DNA of 64,000 nucleotides from Mycobacterium saskatchewanense (GTDB taxonomy: Bacteria > Actinomycetota > Actinomycetes > Mycobacteriales > Mycobacteriaceae): positions 1,116,001-1,180,000 of the forward strand of contig NZ_AP022573.1 of NCBI RefSeq assembly GCF_010729105.1. Direction: 5' to 3'. Positions 24,251 through 33,120 of the stretch are shown piece by piece. The notes beneath the pieces were generated by a model. The model was not told the origin of the DNA, made no database searches, and saw nothing but the letters and a program-made list of their open reading frames with translations. Positions within the stretch are counted from its first letter, which is position 1, and each line of letters begins with the position of its first letter. A program made the translations under genes and the position numbers.

Positions 24251-25353
24251 CTCCGGCCCCATCCCGCGGCCACCGGGTGTACGGCGTGGTCCGACGGCTG
24301 CTGTTTGCGGTCCCGCCCGAGAGCATTCACACGCTGGTTTTCGCTGTGCTGCGCGGGGTCACGTCGGTCGGCCCGGCGCGGCGGTTGTTGCGCCGGCTGC
24401 TCGGCCCGACGGATGCCCTGCTCGCCAGCACCGTCTTCGGGGTGCGGTTCCCGGCGCCGCTCGGCCTGGCTGCCGGGTTCGACAAGGACGGCCTGGGGCT
24501 GGGCACCTGGGGCGCGCTCGGCTTCGGATATGCCGAGGTCGGCACCGTGACCGCGCGCCCGCAGCCCGGCAACCCGGCGCCGCGCATGTTCCGGCTGCCC
24601 GCCGACCGCGCCCTGCTGAACCGGATGGGGTTCAACAACCTTGGCGCGGGAGCCCTGGCGATCCGACTCGCCCGGCATAGCCCCGATGTCCCGATCGGGG
24701 TCAACATCGGCAAGACGAAGACGACCCCGCCCGCCGAGGCGGTCGACGACTACCGCGCCAGCGCGCGGCTCGTCGGGCCGCTGGCGTCGTATCTGGTGGT
24801 CAACGTCAGTTCGCCGAACACGCCGGGGCTGCGCGACCTGCAGGCGGTCGAGTCGCTGCGGCCGATCCTCGCCGGCGTCCTCGCCGAGGTGTCCCGAGGC
24901 CCCGGCGCCCCCACGCCGGTGCTGGTGAAGATCTCGCCCGACCTCTCCGACTCCGATGTCGACGACATCGCCGACCTGGCCGTCGAATTGGGGCTGGCGG
25001 GCATCGTCGCGACCAACACGACCGTGTCGCGCGACGGCCTGCTCACGCCCGGCGTCGACGAGCTGGGGCCGGGCGGCATCTCCGGTCCGCCGGTCGCGCA
25101 TCGCGCCGTCGAGGTGCTGCGCCGGTTGTACGGCCGCGTCGGCGGTCGCCTGGTGCTCATCAGCGTCGGGGGCATCGAGACAGCCGACGACGCCTGGGAA
25201 CGGATCACCGCGGGAGCGTCGCTCTTGCAGGGGTATACCGGGTTCATCTACGGCGGGGGCTTGTGGCCCAAGCACATTCACGATGGCATAGCCCGCCGAT
25301 TGCGCGACGGCGGCTTCGCCTCGCTCAGCGATGCGGTCGGTTCGGCGGCTTAA
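24247..25353 (+). CDS. pyrD: PyrD, class 2 dihydroorotate dehydrogenase (quinone)
   Basis: Membrane-associated FMN enzyme oxidising dihydroorotate to orotate with quinone as acceptor, the fourth step of pyrimidine synthesis. 368 residues from GTG 24247; GTG 24277 ([15 protein letters not shown]) matches the usual N-terminus better and is an alternative. The amphipathic N-terminal helices that dock the membrane ([17 protein letters not shown]) mark class 2. The catalytic serine stretch [15 protein letters not shown], the FMN-binding [15 protein letters not shown] and the TGFIYGG end are present. Its stop TAA overlaps the stop of the convergent HNH gene. Confidence 0.96.
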   Translation: MTPAPSRGHRVYGVVRRLLFAVPPESIHTLVFAVLRGVTSVGPARRLLRRLLGPTDALLASTVFGVRFPAPLGLAAGFDKDGLGLGTWGALGFGYAEVGTVTARPQPGNPAPRMFRLPADRALLNRMGFNNLGAGALAIRLARHSPDVPIGVNIGKTKTTPPAEAVDDYRASARLVGPLASYLVVNVSSPNTPGLRDLQAVESLRPILAGVLAEVSRGPGAPTPVLVKISPDLSDSDVDDIADLAVELGLAGIVATNTTVSRDGLLTPGVDELGPGGISGPPVAHRAVEVLRRLYGRVGGRLVLISVGGIETADDAWERITAGASLLQGYTGFIYGGGLWPKHIHDGIARRLRDGGFASLSDAVGSAA

Positions 25354-26771
25354 GCCGCTCCCCCAGCGTCCTCAGCCGCTCCCCCAGCGTCCTCGTCGTC
25401 CTCGTCTCCGTCTTCGTCGTCGTCTTCGTTGGGGGTGAGGAGTCTTTCGGGATGGTGGTAGGTGTTGGTGCGGGGTTGGCCGCGGTCTTGGTGGGGCGGG
25501 GGGATCCATTGGGTGGTGCTGTTGGGGTGTTTGCGGGTGGTCCAGCCGTTGTCGAGGAGGCGGTGGTGGGGTTTGCAGGTCAGGGTGAGTTGGTTGATGT
25601 CGGTGGTGTGGGTGCTCGCCCAGTCGGTGACGTGGTGGGCTTCGCAGTAATAGCCCGCCACATCGCAGCCCGGTGCCGTGCAGCCGCGGTCTTTGGCGTG
25701 CAAGACGATGCGTTGGCCTGGTGAGGCGAGCCGTTTGGTGTGGTAGAGCGCTAAGGGTTTGGCGTCGTCGAAGACGGCTAGATAGTGGTAGGCGTGGCGG
25801 GCTAGGCGGATGACATCGCTGATCGGTAGCCGGGAGCCGCCGGCGGTGTGGCCGGTGCCGGTGGCGTGGTGTAGGTCGTTGAGGGTGGTGGTGATGATGA
25901 TGGTGGCCGGCAGCCCGTTGTGCTGGCCGAGTTTGCCGGAGGCCAGCAGGGCGCGCAGGGCGGTGGTGAGGGCGTCGTGGTGGCGTTGGGCGGCGCTGCG
26001 GGTGTCGCGCCCAGCGGCGTCGTTGGCGGCGGGTCCATCGACGACGGGTTGTTCGTCGTCGGGGTTGCACAGGCCGGGGGCGGCGAGTTTGGCGAGCACG
26101 GCTTCCAGGGTGGCGCGGGCTTCGGGAGTCAAGGTGGCGCGCAGTTCGGACATGCCGTCGGGGCCCTGGCGGCCGAGGGTCAGGCCGCGGCGCCGGGCGC
26201 GGTCCTCATCGGTGTAGGAGCCGTCGGGGTTGAGGCAGTCGGTGAGGGTGTCGGCCAGCCCGGCGAGGTGGTCGGGCCGAAATCCGGTGGCTAGGCGGGC
26301 CAGGTGGGCTTCGGCGCACTGCCGGGTGTCCACATCCACGGTGGTGGGCAGCTGATGGACGAAGCGGCGGATGACCCGGATGTGGGCGGGGCCGAGGCGG
26401 CCGTCGCGTTCGGCGGCCGCGGTCGCCTCGAGCAGGGGTGGCAGGGGTTGGCCGGTCAGGGCGCGGCGCGGCCCGAGGTCGGCGGCCTCGGCCACCCGCC
26501 GGGCGGCCTCGGCGCGGGTCAGCCCCAGCCGGTCGGCCAGCACGTGCGACAGCCGCCCGCCGAGTTGTTCGGGGTCGGCCTGCTCGCCCAGCTGGTTGAG
26601 CAGCTGATGCCCGGGCACCCGCAACCGGCGCCCCTCGACCTCAAGACGCTCCAACAACACCAACCGCTCCGGACACGTCAGGGCGTCATAGGAGTGTTCC
26701 AAGATCCGCGTGACCGCGGCGTGCAACGCCTCGAAATCCCGCTGCACCTCATCCCGATCACTCGAACTCAT
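25350..26771 (-). CDS. DUF222/HNH protein of the 13E12 repeat family
   Basis: About 473 residues from ATG 26771 ([13 protein letters not shown]); GTG 26801 would add 10. The large helical DUF222 region (about 20-340) is followed by a C-terminal HNH nuclease module: [20 protein letters not shown] with zinc cysteines and the HH pair, then [16 protein letters not shown]. Many copies of this family occur in mycobacteria (13E12 repeats), and several are LexA-regulated in M. tuberculosis. A perfect SOS box covers the start codon here. The acidic end contains a duplicated 21-base unit. Whether it cuts DNA in vivo is unknown. Confidence 0.88.
   Translation of the reverse strand: MSSSDRDEVQRDFEALHAAVTRILEHSYDALTCPERLVLLERLEVEGRRLRVPGHQLLNQLGEQADPEQLGGRLSHVLADRLGLTRAEAARRVAEAADLGPRRALTGQPLPPLLEATAAAERDGRLGPAHIRVIRRFVHQLPTTVDVDTRQCAEAHLARLATGFRPDHLAGLADTLTDCLNPDGSYTDEDRARRRGLTLGRQGPDGMSELRATLTPEARATLEAVLAKLAAPGLCNPDDEQPVVDGPAANDAAGRDTRSAAQRHHDALTTALRALLASGKLGQHNGLPATIIITTTLNDLHHATGTGHTAGGSRLPISDVIRLARHAYHYLAVFDDAKPLALYHTKRLASPGQRIVLHAKDRGCTAPGCDVAGYYCEAHHVTDWASTHTTDINQLTLTCKPHHRLLDNGWTTRKHPNSTTQWIPPPHQDRGQPRTNTYHHPERLLTPNEDDDEDGDEDDEDAGGAAEDAGGAA
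25353..25394 (-). repeat. 21-bp tandem duplication in the 3' end of the HNH gene
   Basis: AGCCGCTCCCCCAGCGTCCTC occurs twice back to back (25353-25373 and 25374-25394). It encodes two copies of a 7-residue Ala/Glu/Asp/Gly unit at the C-terminus, after an acidic low-complexity stretch. The length is a multiple of three, so the frame is kept. Confidence 0.8.
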
Positions 26772-26777
26772 GTTCGA
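26762..26777 (-). promoter_or_regulatory. SOS box (LexA operator)
   Basis: TCGAAC-TCAT-GTTCGA is an exact match to the mycobacterial LexA consensus TCGAAC-N4-GTTCGA. The ATG at 26771-26769 falls in the spacer, so bound LexA would sit on the start of the HNH gene. This implies DNA-damage induction, as known for several 13E12 genes. Confidence 0.85.
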
Positions 26778-26942
26778 AACATTAGGCCTGTCCTCTGACA
26801 CGAACCCACAATTTGTGACTCCCGAGCCGCTTGGGACGGAAGTTTTTCATGCGGCCGCCTCCGCTAGGCATATGTCGAACAGCCCCCGGATGTGCTTATG
26901 ATCACAACGTCGGGTTCGGGGCCCCGAGTCGAGGAGACATCC

Positions 26943-28790
26943 ATGTCCTTTTTGACGGCAGCACCCGAGGCAATTACGGCGGCGGCCGGGAACCTGGCGC
27001 ACATCGGCTCGTCGCTACAGGAGGCAACCGCCGCGGCGTCTGGCCAAACCACCACGCTCGCGGCCGCAGCCGCTGACGAGGTATCCGTCGCGATCTCCCA
27101 GCTGTTCGGCACGTTCGGCGAGGACTTCCAAGCTCTGAGCGCGCAGGCGGCGGCGTTTCACAGCGCCTTCGTCAGCGTGTTGAACGGCGGGTCGGCCGCC
27201 TACCTGAGCACCGAGGCCGCCAGCGCCGAGCAGGTTCTCTTCCACGCCGGCGCCGCCGGCGTCCCCGCGGCCACGCTCCCGATCATCGGCGACCTGGGCG
27301 GGATCCTCGGTGGCGGCACGGGCGGCACGACGGGCGGGCTTCTCGGCGGCTTGGGCCCGATACTCAGCGGTAGCCCGCTCGGCCCGATCCTCAACGGCGT
27401 AGGCCAAGACCTCGGCGGCGTGCTGTCGGGCATTCTGGGCGGCAGCCCGGTCTCCCTGCTCGCCAATCCGCTCGGGCCGGTCCTGCAAACCCTCTCCGGA
27501 GCGTTTACGGACGTCCCGGGGCTGCAGGGACTCGGGGCCCTACTCCAACCCCTGCTGCAACCCGTCCTCCCCGCGTTATTCGCGCCCGGCGCACTGCCGT
27601 CGCCCGCCGGCGACCCGTGGGCGCTGCTGTTCGCGCAGACCGGGGCCAACCTGCAGAACCTGTACGCGACCTGGTCGGCCGACCCGTTCCCGTTCCTGCA
27701 CCAGATCCTCGTCAACCAGCAGGGCTACGCGCAGCAGCTGGGCAGCCAGATGGCGTTCGCCCTGCAGAACTTCCCCACCACGCTGGCGAACGCGCCAGCG
27801 AGCCTTCAACTCGGCGTCCAGTCGGCGTTGAACTTCAACCCGGTGGCCGCCGCACAGGTCTTCGTCAACCAGCAGCTCGGCTGGGCCGGGACCATCACGA
27901 CGTCGCTGCAGAAGGCGGGCGCGGACCTACAGACGACGCTGCCGGTGTTCCAGGCCGACATGGGGCTGGCCAGCCAGGCGATCGCGGCGGGTGATTACCA
28001 CGGCGCGGTGCAGGACTTCACCCACGGCCTCTTGGGCCTCTTTGTCAGCGGATTCGACACCAGCAACCTGTCGAACATCACGGTGCTGGGCCCGGGTGGG
28101 GACCTGCTGCCCATCCTCGCCATCCCCGCGCAGCAGGCGCAGGCGTTTGCCGGTCTGTTCCCGCCCGGTTCGATCCCCGGCCAGATCGCGCACAACTACC
28201 TCAACGCGGTGTCCACGCTGACGAGCTCCACCACGTCGACGACCTTCGGGCTGAACCTCTTCAACCCCAGCGCGAACGTGCTGCAGGCCGATGCCTTCTT
28301 CGGGACGCCGTTGTCGCTTGCCTTCTCCGTTCTGGGGGCGCCGGTCTCCGGGCTGAACGGGCTCGCGACGGGCGCGACCGTGCTGTCGGCGGCCCTGCAA
28401 TCCGGCAACGGCGCGGCGGCGGCCGGCGCGCTCTTCGACATGCCGGCCTACGGGTTGAACGGCTTCCTCAACGGCGAGACAATCGTCGACCTGGCCCTGC
28501 CGGTGAGCACGTCGACCGTTCTGCCGAGCTTCCTCGGTCCGCTTGGCCAGCCTCTCGCGGCGATCCTGGGCGTCGCCGGCATCGATCCCACCATCCCGAT
28601 CGTGATCCACCTGCCGTTCGACGGACTTCTCGTCCCGCCGCATCCGATTTCGTCCACGGTGGACGTGACCGTCGGAGGCGTTCTCAACCTCCCGATCAGC
28701 CTCACACTCGGCGGCACCCCGTTCGGGGGCCTGCTTCCCCTGCTGGTGAACGACCTGCCGCGACAGCTCGCGACCGCCATCACGCCGTAA
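26943..28790 (+). CDS. PE family protein with a long non-PGRS C-terminal domain
   Basis: 615 residues from ATG 26943 after GAGGAGACATCC. The PE domain (1-95) begins MSFLTAAPE with the P8-E9 signature and carries the type VII secretion motif Y87-L-S-T-E91. A Gly/Leu-rich linker (GGTTGGLLGGLGPILSG) leads to a domain of about 400 residues with segments like NFPTTLANAPASLQLGVQSA, LNLFNPSANVLQADAFFGTP and GDLLPILAIPAQQAQAF. This looks like the region found in mycobacterial proteins annotated as GjpA-type porins. That assignment is tentative, and the PGRS glycine repeats are absent. Probably exported by an ESX system. No PPE partner is adjacent. Confidence 0.82.
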   Translation: MSFLTAAPEAITAAAGNLAHIGSSLQEATAAASGQTTTLAAAAADEVSVAISQLFGTFGEDFQALSAQAAAFHSAFVSVLNGGSAAYLSTEAASAEQVLFHAGAAGVPAATLPIIGDLGGILGGGTGGTTGGLLGGLGPILSGSPLGPILNGVGQDLGGVLSGILGGSPVSLLANPLGPVLQTLSGAFTDVPGLQGLGALLQPLLQPVLPALFAPGALPSPAGDPWALLFAQTGANLQNLYATWSADPFPFLHQILVNQQGYAQQLGSQMAFALQNFPTTLANAPASLQLGVQSALNFNPVAAAQVFVNQQLGWAGTITTSLQKAGADLQTTLPVFQADMGLASQAIAAGDYHGAVQDFTHGLLGLFVSGFDTSNLSNITVLGPGGDLLPILAIPAQQAQAFAGLFPPGSIPGQIAHNYLNAVSTLTSSTTSTTFGLNLFNPSANVLQADAFFGTPLSLAFSVLGAPVSGLNGLATGATVLSAALQSGNGAAAAGALFDMPAYGLNGFLNGETIVDLALPVSTSTVLPSFLGPLGQPLAAILGVAGIDPTIPIVIHLPFDGLLVPPHPISSTVDVTVGGVLNLPISLTLGGTPFGGLLPLLVNDLPRQLATAITP

Positions 28791-28797
28791 GAGCGAT

Positions 28798-29328
28798 TTA
28801 GCTCTGCTCGTAGGTGGCGTGGATGACCGCGCGCGCGATGGCGTGCTGGAACAGGTTGAACCCGAGGTACGCGGGGCTGGCGTCCTCGGTCAGGTCGAGC
28901 TTGTCGACGTCGACGGCGTGCACGGCGACGTAGTAGCGGTGCGGGCCGTGCCCGGGAGGCGGCGCGGCGCCGATGTAGCGGCGCATCCCGGCGTCGTTGA
29001 CCAGCGTCAATGCGTCGCCGGGCAGGTCGCTGCCGTCGCCGGCGCCCGCCGGCAGCTCGGTGACGTCGGCCGGCAGGTTCGCGACCGCCCAGTGCCAGAA
29101 CCCGGATGCGGTGGGGGCGTCGGGGTCGTAGACGGTGACCGCGAAGCTGCGCGTCTCCTCGGGAAAACCCGACCAGCTGAGCTGCGGGCTGACGTCTTCC
29201 CCGCCGGCGCCCATGATGCCGCTGACTTGGGGTTTGGCCAGTGGCTGACCGTCGGTGATCGATTCCGAGGTCAGGGTGAACGTCGGCAGCTGCGGCAGCG
29301 AGGCATACGGGTCGGGCGCGGTGCTCAT
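28798..29328 (-). CDS. PEBP/YbhB family protein (TB18.6-like, Rv2140c)
   Basis: 176 residues from ATG 29328 ([19 protein letters not shown]), the same length as M. tuberculosis Rv2140c. The phosphatidylethanolamine-binding fold is marked by [51 protein letters not shown] and the C-terminal [15 protein letters not shown]. Cytoplasmic, with no signal peptide. The bacterial role is unclear; the family binds small anionic or lipid ligands. Convergent with the PE gene and 29 bases after the M20 peptidase stop on the same strand. Confidence 0.93.
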   Translation of the reverse strand: MSTAPDPYASLPQLPTFTLTSESITDGQPLAKPQVSGIMGAGGEDVSPQLSWSGFPEETRSFAVTVYDPDAPTASGFWHWAVANLPADVTELPAGAGDGSDLPGDALTLVNDAGMRRYIGAAPPPGHGPHRYYVAVHAVDVDKLDLTEDASPAYLGFNLFQHAIARAVIHATYEQS

Positions 29329-29357
29329 GAACGGTCCTCTCGTGTGATCGGCTTGCT

Positions 29358-30707
29358 CTAGCAGTGTGTCAGGAAGTGTGCCAGCACTTCGGTGCCGAAC
29401 CTCAGCGCGTCGATGGGTACCCGCTCGTCGACGCCGTGGAACAGGGCGGTGAAATCCAGGTCCGGCGGCAGGCGGAGCGGGGCAAAGCCGAAGCAACGAA
29501 TGCCCAAGCGCGCGAACGCCTTTGCGTCTGTGCCGCCGGACAGCATGTACGGCACCGTCCGGGCGTCCGGGTCGAGCGCCAGCAGCGCGGCGTTCATGGC
29601 GTCGACGAGATCGCCGTCAAAGGTCGTCTCGTACGAAGAGAAATCCCTGATCCACTCCCGGGTCACGTGCGGGCCGATCAGCTCGTCCACCTCGGCCTCG
29701 AACGCGGCCTTGCGGCCGGGCAGGATGCGGCAGTCCACCACGGCTTCGGCCGTTGCCGGGATGACGTTGGCCTTGTATCCGGCCTTGAGCATGGTGGGAT
29801 TCGCGGTGTCGTGCAGCACGGCCTTGAGCACACGGGCCATCGGGCCGAGCTTCTCGATCATTCCTTCCAGGTCGGGCGAGTTCACGTCGAAGGAGAGGCC
29901 GGTCTCTTCGCTGACGGCGGTCAGGAACTGGGCGACCGTGTCGGTCATGACCAGCGGGAAGCGGTGCCGCCCCAGCCGGGCGACGGCCTCGGCGACGGCG
30001 GTGACGGCGTTGCGGTCGTGGGCCATGGAGCCGTGCCCGGCCGGGCCGCGGGCCGTCAGCCGCATCCAGGACAGCCCCTTCTCGGCCGTCTCGATCACGT
30101 AGAGCCGGCGCTCGCCCCCGTCGCGTCGCGGCACGGTCAACGAGAACCCGCCCACCTCGCCGATGGCCTCGGTGACTCCGTCGAAGAGCTCGGGCCGGTT
30201 GCGGACCAGCCACTGCGCCCCGTAATGGCCGCCGTGCTCTTCGTCGGCGAGGAAGGCGAACACCAGGTCGCGGGGCGGGACGATCCCGGCGCGCTTCAAC
30301 TGCCGCGCGACCACGACCATCATGCCGACCATGTCCTTCATGTCGACCGCGCCGCGGCCCCAGACGAAGCCCTCTTCCACCGCGCCGGAGAACGGGTGCA
30401 CGCTCCACTCGGCAGGCTCGGCCGGCACCACGTCGAGATGCCCATGGATGAGCAGGGCGCCACGCGAGCTGTCCGCCCCGGGCAGCCGGACGAACACGTT
30501 GCCGCGACCGGGCGCGCCGGATTCGACGTATTCCGGCTGATAGCCGACCTCGGCGAGCTGCTCACCGATCCAGCGGGCGCATTCGGCCTCTCCGCGCGTG
30601 GTTTCCGGCTCGCCGGTGTTGGTGGTGTCGAACCGGATCAGCCTGCTGACGACCTCGACCACGTCGTCGCTGGGGTTGACCGGGGCCTCCGCGGCATCAA
30701 GGGTCAC
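29358..30707 (-). CDS. M20 family metallopeptidase (DapE/ArgE-like, Rv2141c)
   Basis: 449 residues from GTG 30707, chosen because AGGAAAGG lies 5 bases upstream; the frame is open to 30809, but the extra N-terminus is Ala-rich and unlikely. Zinc ligands are in [21 protein letters not shown] and FLADEEHGG. The dimerisation domain includes [16 protein letters not shown], and the late histidine is in [13 protein letters not shown]. tuberculosis annotates the counterpart dapE2, but the sequence is that of a general amidohydrolase/dipeptidase, so a succinyl-DAP role is unproven. Confidence 0.88.
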   Translation of the reverse strand: MTLDAAEAPVNPSDDVVEVVSRLIRFDTTNTGEPETTRGEAECARWIGEQLAEVGYQPEYVESGAPGRGNVFVRLPGADSSRGALLIHGHLDVVPAEPAEWSVHPFSGAVEEGFVWGRGAVDMKDMVGMMVVVARQLKRAGIVPPRDLVFAFLADEEHGGHYGAQWLVRNRPELFDGVTEAIGEVGGFSLTVPRRDGGERRLYVIETAEKGLSWMRLTARGPAGHGSMAHDRNAVTAVAEAVARLGRHRFPLVMTDTVAQFLTAVSEETGLSFDVNSPDLEGMIEKLGPMARVLKAVLHDTANPTMLKAGYKANVIPATAEAVVDCRILPGRKAAFEAEVDELIGPHVTREWIRDFSSYETTFDGDLVDAMNAALLALDPDARTVPYMLSGGTDAKAFARLGIRCFGFAPLRLPPDLDFTALFHGVDERVPIDALRFGTEVLAHFLTHC

Positions 30708-30769
30708 AACCACCTTTCCTACCATCGGCGCCGCCGCGCGGCTCGCGGGCCGATCGGCACCCGCCTGGC

Positions 30770-30799
30770 TTGGGTCCGCGCAGCCCGATCCGCTAGCCT
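30770..30799 (+). promoter_or_regulatory. Candidate tRNA-Leu promoter
   Basis: TTGGGT (30770-30775) and TAGCCT (30794-30799) are separated by 18 bases, a reasonable vegetative-type pair. Transcription would begin about 20 bases before the tRNA. The boxes lie upstream of, and divergent from, the M20 peptidase start. Confidence 0.5.
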
Positions 30800-30823
30800 T
30801 AGCTGCCAACTCTGGTTGGTCTT

Positions 30824-30909
30824 GTCCGAGTGGCGGAATGGCAGACGCGCTAGCTTGAGGTGCTAGTGCCCTACTAATGGGCGTGGGGGTTCAAGTCCCC
30901 CCTCGGACA
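30824..30909 (+). tRNA. tRNA-Leu (anticodon GAG)
   Basis: An 86-nt tRNA. Acceptor arm GTCCGAG pairs with CTCGGAC (30902-30908). The anticodon stem CTAGC/GCTAG encloses loop TTGAGGT, giving anticodon GAG for CUC/CUU codons. A long variable arm, TGCCCTACTAATGGGCGT, is typical of class II leucine tRNAs. The T arm is GGGGGTTCAAGTCCCCC. No CCA is encoded. A T-run follows immediately. It marks the left border of a non-conserved accessory stretch. Confidence 0.95.
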
Positions 30910-30917
30910 CTTTTTGT

Positions 30918-31145
30918 GATGAGTCGGGTCATGGGTTACACATGAGTCGCGACATCGGTTACAGATTCCCGGCCATCGGCCGGGGTTTTTGTTTTGGTTC
31001 GGCCGGTAGTTTCGTCGGGGTCGATGTGGTGGCTGGCGACGAATTGGTAGCCGATTTTGCCGGTGACGGTGGCGGTGGCGGGGTGCTGTTGACCAGGATG
31101 CGCTAAACGACGGTTTAGACCATTACGGATAACACTGTCACCCAC
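30918..31145 (-). mobile_element. Remnant resembling the end of an IS481-type element
   Basis: Two related 20-mers, GAGTCGGGTCATGGGTTACA and GAGTCGCGACATCGGTTACA, lie close together at 30922-30965 and look like insertion-sequence ends with the GTCGCGACAT core I associate with IS481-family termini. On the minus strand a short frame (stop at 30936) reads HPATATVTGKIGYQFVASHH, which could be a transposase tail. No complete transposase, second terminus or target duplication is present. Family assignment is tentative. Confidence 0.4.
30968..30990 (+). terminator. Rho-independent-type terminator after tRNA-Leu
   Basis: CCCGGCC-ATC-GGCCGGG forms a 7-bp perfect stem with a 3-base loop, followed by G and TTTTT, then GTTTT. 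It is one of the few textbook intrinsic terminators in the window. It lies 60 bases past the tRNA and would stop + strand transcription before the broken genes. Confidence 0.8.
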
Positions 31146-31310
31146 GCGAGAATCCGGGTCGCGAACGAACCACGGTAACTGTCATACACAGACCGAGAAC
31201 CGATACCGAATAGAACCGGTGTTACACCCTCGAGGCTCGGGTGGATTCCGATGCGCAGCTGCGGCTCTACAGCTGGTCTGCCGCGATCGCGGCACAGGCG
31301 TCCTAGCGCC

Positions 31311-32016
31311 CTACGGCACCAACCGGGACAGAATCTGCTCGGTCGGCTGGCGACGGGCGTGGCGATACCCGGTCCCTGCCCACAAGTGCACCAACTCGGG
31401 ATCGCCTGCGGCCGCGGCGGCCTTGCGCAGCGGACTGGTCGCGGCCGGCGGCGGCCGGTCCGGGGTCAGGGTTGCCGAATGCCCGCCCGCGACGGTCGCC
31501 TGCACCGCGAGCGCGTCCACGCCCGCCGCCGCGGCGGCCTTGGCCTCCTGAAGCGACGTGACCGTCTGCACCACCGTCGTTCCCGCGCGTTGTAGATCGC
31601 GGATGACTCCATGACCGGGGATGCCGAACGTGAAGCTGACCAACGGAACCGGCTCGGCACGCAGCAGGTCGATCTTTGGCGTCGAAGTAGTCGTCGCTGT
31701 CGATCGGTTCGGTGGGCAGCGTGATCCCGAAGCGATCCGCTTCGCCCTGCATGAAGCGGGCGTACTCGCGATAGCGGGCCGGCGAGATCGGCACCGGAGT
31801 CGGCACGAAGACGTTGACGCCGAACGGTACTCCCGCCTCGCGTACAGCGAGTACGTCGGCCTCGACGGCTTCGGGTGTCTTGTAACCCGTGGCCAGGAAT
31901 CCCAACCCACCGGCACGGTGGGCGGCGATCACCATGGCAGGCGTGGTCGGGCCACCGGACATCGGTGCAGCGATGACGGGGGTGGTCAGGCCGAGACCGG
32001 CCAGTAGTGAGGTCAT
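31311..32016 (-). pseudogene. Nitronate monooxygenase (2-nitropropane dioxygenase) pseudogene
   Basis: From ATG 32016 the frame starts as a clear FMN TIM-barrel [46 protein letters not shown]. Near 31680 an extra A (CCAAAGATC for CCAAGATC) shifts the frame. The continuation [20 protein letters not shown] and [15 protein letters not shown] is in the next frame and ends at TAG 31311. After HSATLTPD the FMN phosphate-binding part (normally AAGGI..GRDV and beyond) is missing and the text jumps to the normal C-terminus [20 protein letters not shown]. One frameshift plus an internal deletion of roughly 100 codons make it non-functional. Confidence 0.85.
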
Positions 32017-32081
32017 GACGCAACCAGGCTAGGTCTGTCTGCCTGCAGCCGACAGGCGTTACGGCCGCCAAAGGCGGATAC

Positions 32082-32121
32082 ATTCCAGCCGAGTCCGGCG
32101 GTCGACGTCGCTGGCTGGAAT
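32082..32121. promoter_or_regulatory. Dyad ATTCCAGCC / GGCTGGAAT, possible GlxA-family operator
   Basis: Perfect 9-bp inverted repeat: 32082-32090 and 32113-32121. The arm centres are 31 bases apart, i.e. about three helical turns. It ends 24 bases before the ATG of the AraC/GlxA regulator and lies between that gene and the divergent pseudogene. This suits binding by a dimeric activator with autoregulation, but it could also be a leader hairpin. Confidence 0.45.
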
Positions 32122-32145
32122 CGTCGCAATGAGTAGAATCATGCC

Positions 32146-33120
32146 ATGCCGATGTGTTCGCCAACCCCTGGTTCGGCGGCGCATGAGGTTGCGGTGGTGG
32201 CGATGCCCGGCGTGTTGTCCTTCGAGTTGGGCATCGCCATCCACGTTTTCGACTTCGACGCCTACGCGGTCACCGTCTGCGGGGAAGGTACGGTCCAAGA
32301 CGGGCAATCGCGTGTCGCCATCAGCCCGCCCGCAGGGCTGGAAGCGATCGCCGAAGCCGATACGGTGATCGTGCCCGGCTCTTTTCCTGCGGCCGCACGA
32401 CCGTCCCCGGCGTTGATCTCGGCACTGCAAGAGGCACACGGCAACGGCGCTCGCATCGCCTCGATCTGTCTGGGAAGCTTCGCGTTGGGCTATGCCGGTC
32501 TGCTCGATCATCGGCAATCGACCACTCACTGGCTGCACCTGGACACACTCGCGCAAAGATTCCCCGGCACCGAAGTGTGCCGCGACGTGCTCTACGTTCG
32601 CGACGGTTCGGTGTGCACTTCGGCGGGTGTCGCGTCCGGGATCGACCTGTGCCTGGACATGATTCGCAGCGATTTGGGCGCGGCCGAAGCCAATCAGCGC
32701 GGACGGATCCTGGTGGCGGCACCCCACCGATCCGGTGATCAGCGGCAGTTCGTGCAACATTTCGTTCCCCCGGTGCGCGGTGACTCGATGTCCTCGACAC
32801 GCGACTGGCTGCTCGCTCATCTGCATGCCCCGCTGACCCTGGAGGACATTGCCCGGCATGCCAACATGTCGACACGGAACTTTTCGCGGCGCTTCTTCGC
32901 CGAAACCGGTGTCTCACCGATGAAATGGCTACAGACAGCCCGCATCGACCACGCGCGCGAATTGTTGGAATCCACCGACCTGACCGTCGAGCAGGTGGCT
33001 CGCCGATCGGGACTGGGCACGGTGGCCAATTTTCGGCGCATCTTCACCCGTCAAGTCAGCGTGCTCCCCCGCGACTACCGGCAACTTTATCGGCCGCTGC
33101 TTGCTGCAGCGGGCGAGTGA
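32146..33120 (+). CDS. GlxA-family transcriptional regulator (DJ-1/PfpI + AraC HTH)
   Basis: 324 residues. The N-terminal DJ-1/PfpI-like sensor (about 15-185) includes VAVVAMPGVLSFELGI and the nucleophile-elbow-like ARIASICLGSFALGYAG with Cys. The C-terminal AraC module (about 220-318) carries two helix-turn-helix motifs: TLEDIARHANMSTRNFSRRF, and LTVEQVARRSGLGTVANFRR. Such regulators control detoxification or catabolic genes. Likely targets are the neighbouring hydrolase, azoreductase and broken monooxygenase, by position only. Confidence 0.9.
   Translation: MPMCSPTPGSAAHEVAVVAMPGVLSFELGIAIHVFDFDAYAVTVCGEGTVQDGQSRVAISPPAGLEAIAEADTVIVPGSFPAAARPSPALISALQEAHGNGARIASICLGSFALGYAGLLDHRQSTTHWLHLDTLAQRFPGTEVCRDVLYVRDGSVCTSAGVASGIDLCLDMIRSDLGAAEANQRGRILVAAPHRSGDQRQFVQHFVPPVRGDSMSSTRDWLLAHLHAPLTLEDIARHANMSTRNFSRRFFAETGVSPMKWLQTARIDHARELLESTDLTVEQVARRSGLGTVANFRRIFTRQVSVLPRDYRQLYRPLLAAAGE

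Noticed and set aside
31276..31292. GCCGCGATCGCGGC palindrome near the monooxygenase pseudogene
   Set aside because: It is a short GC palindrome expected often in this composition, with no gene start beside it.
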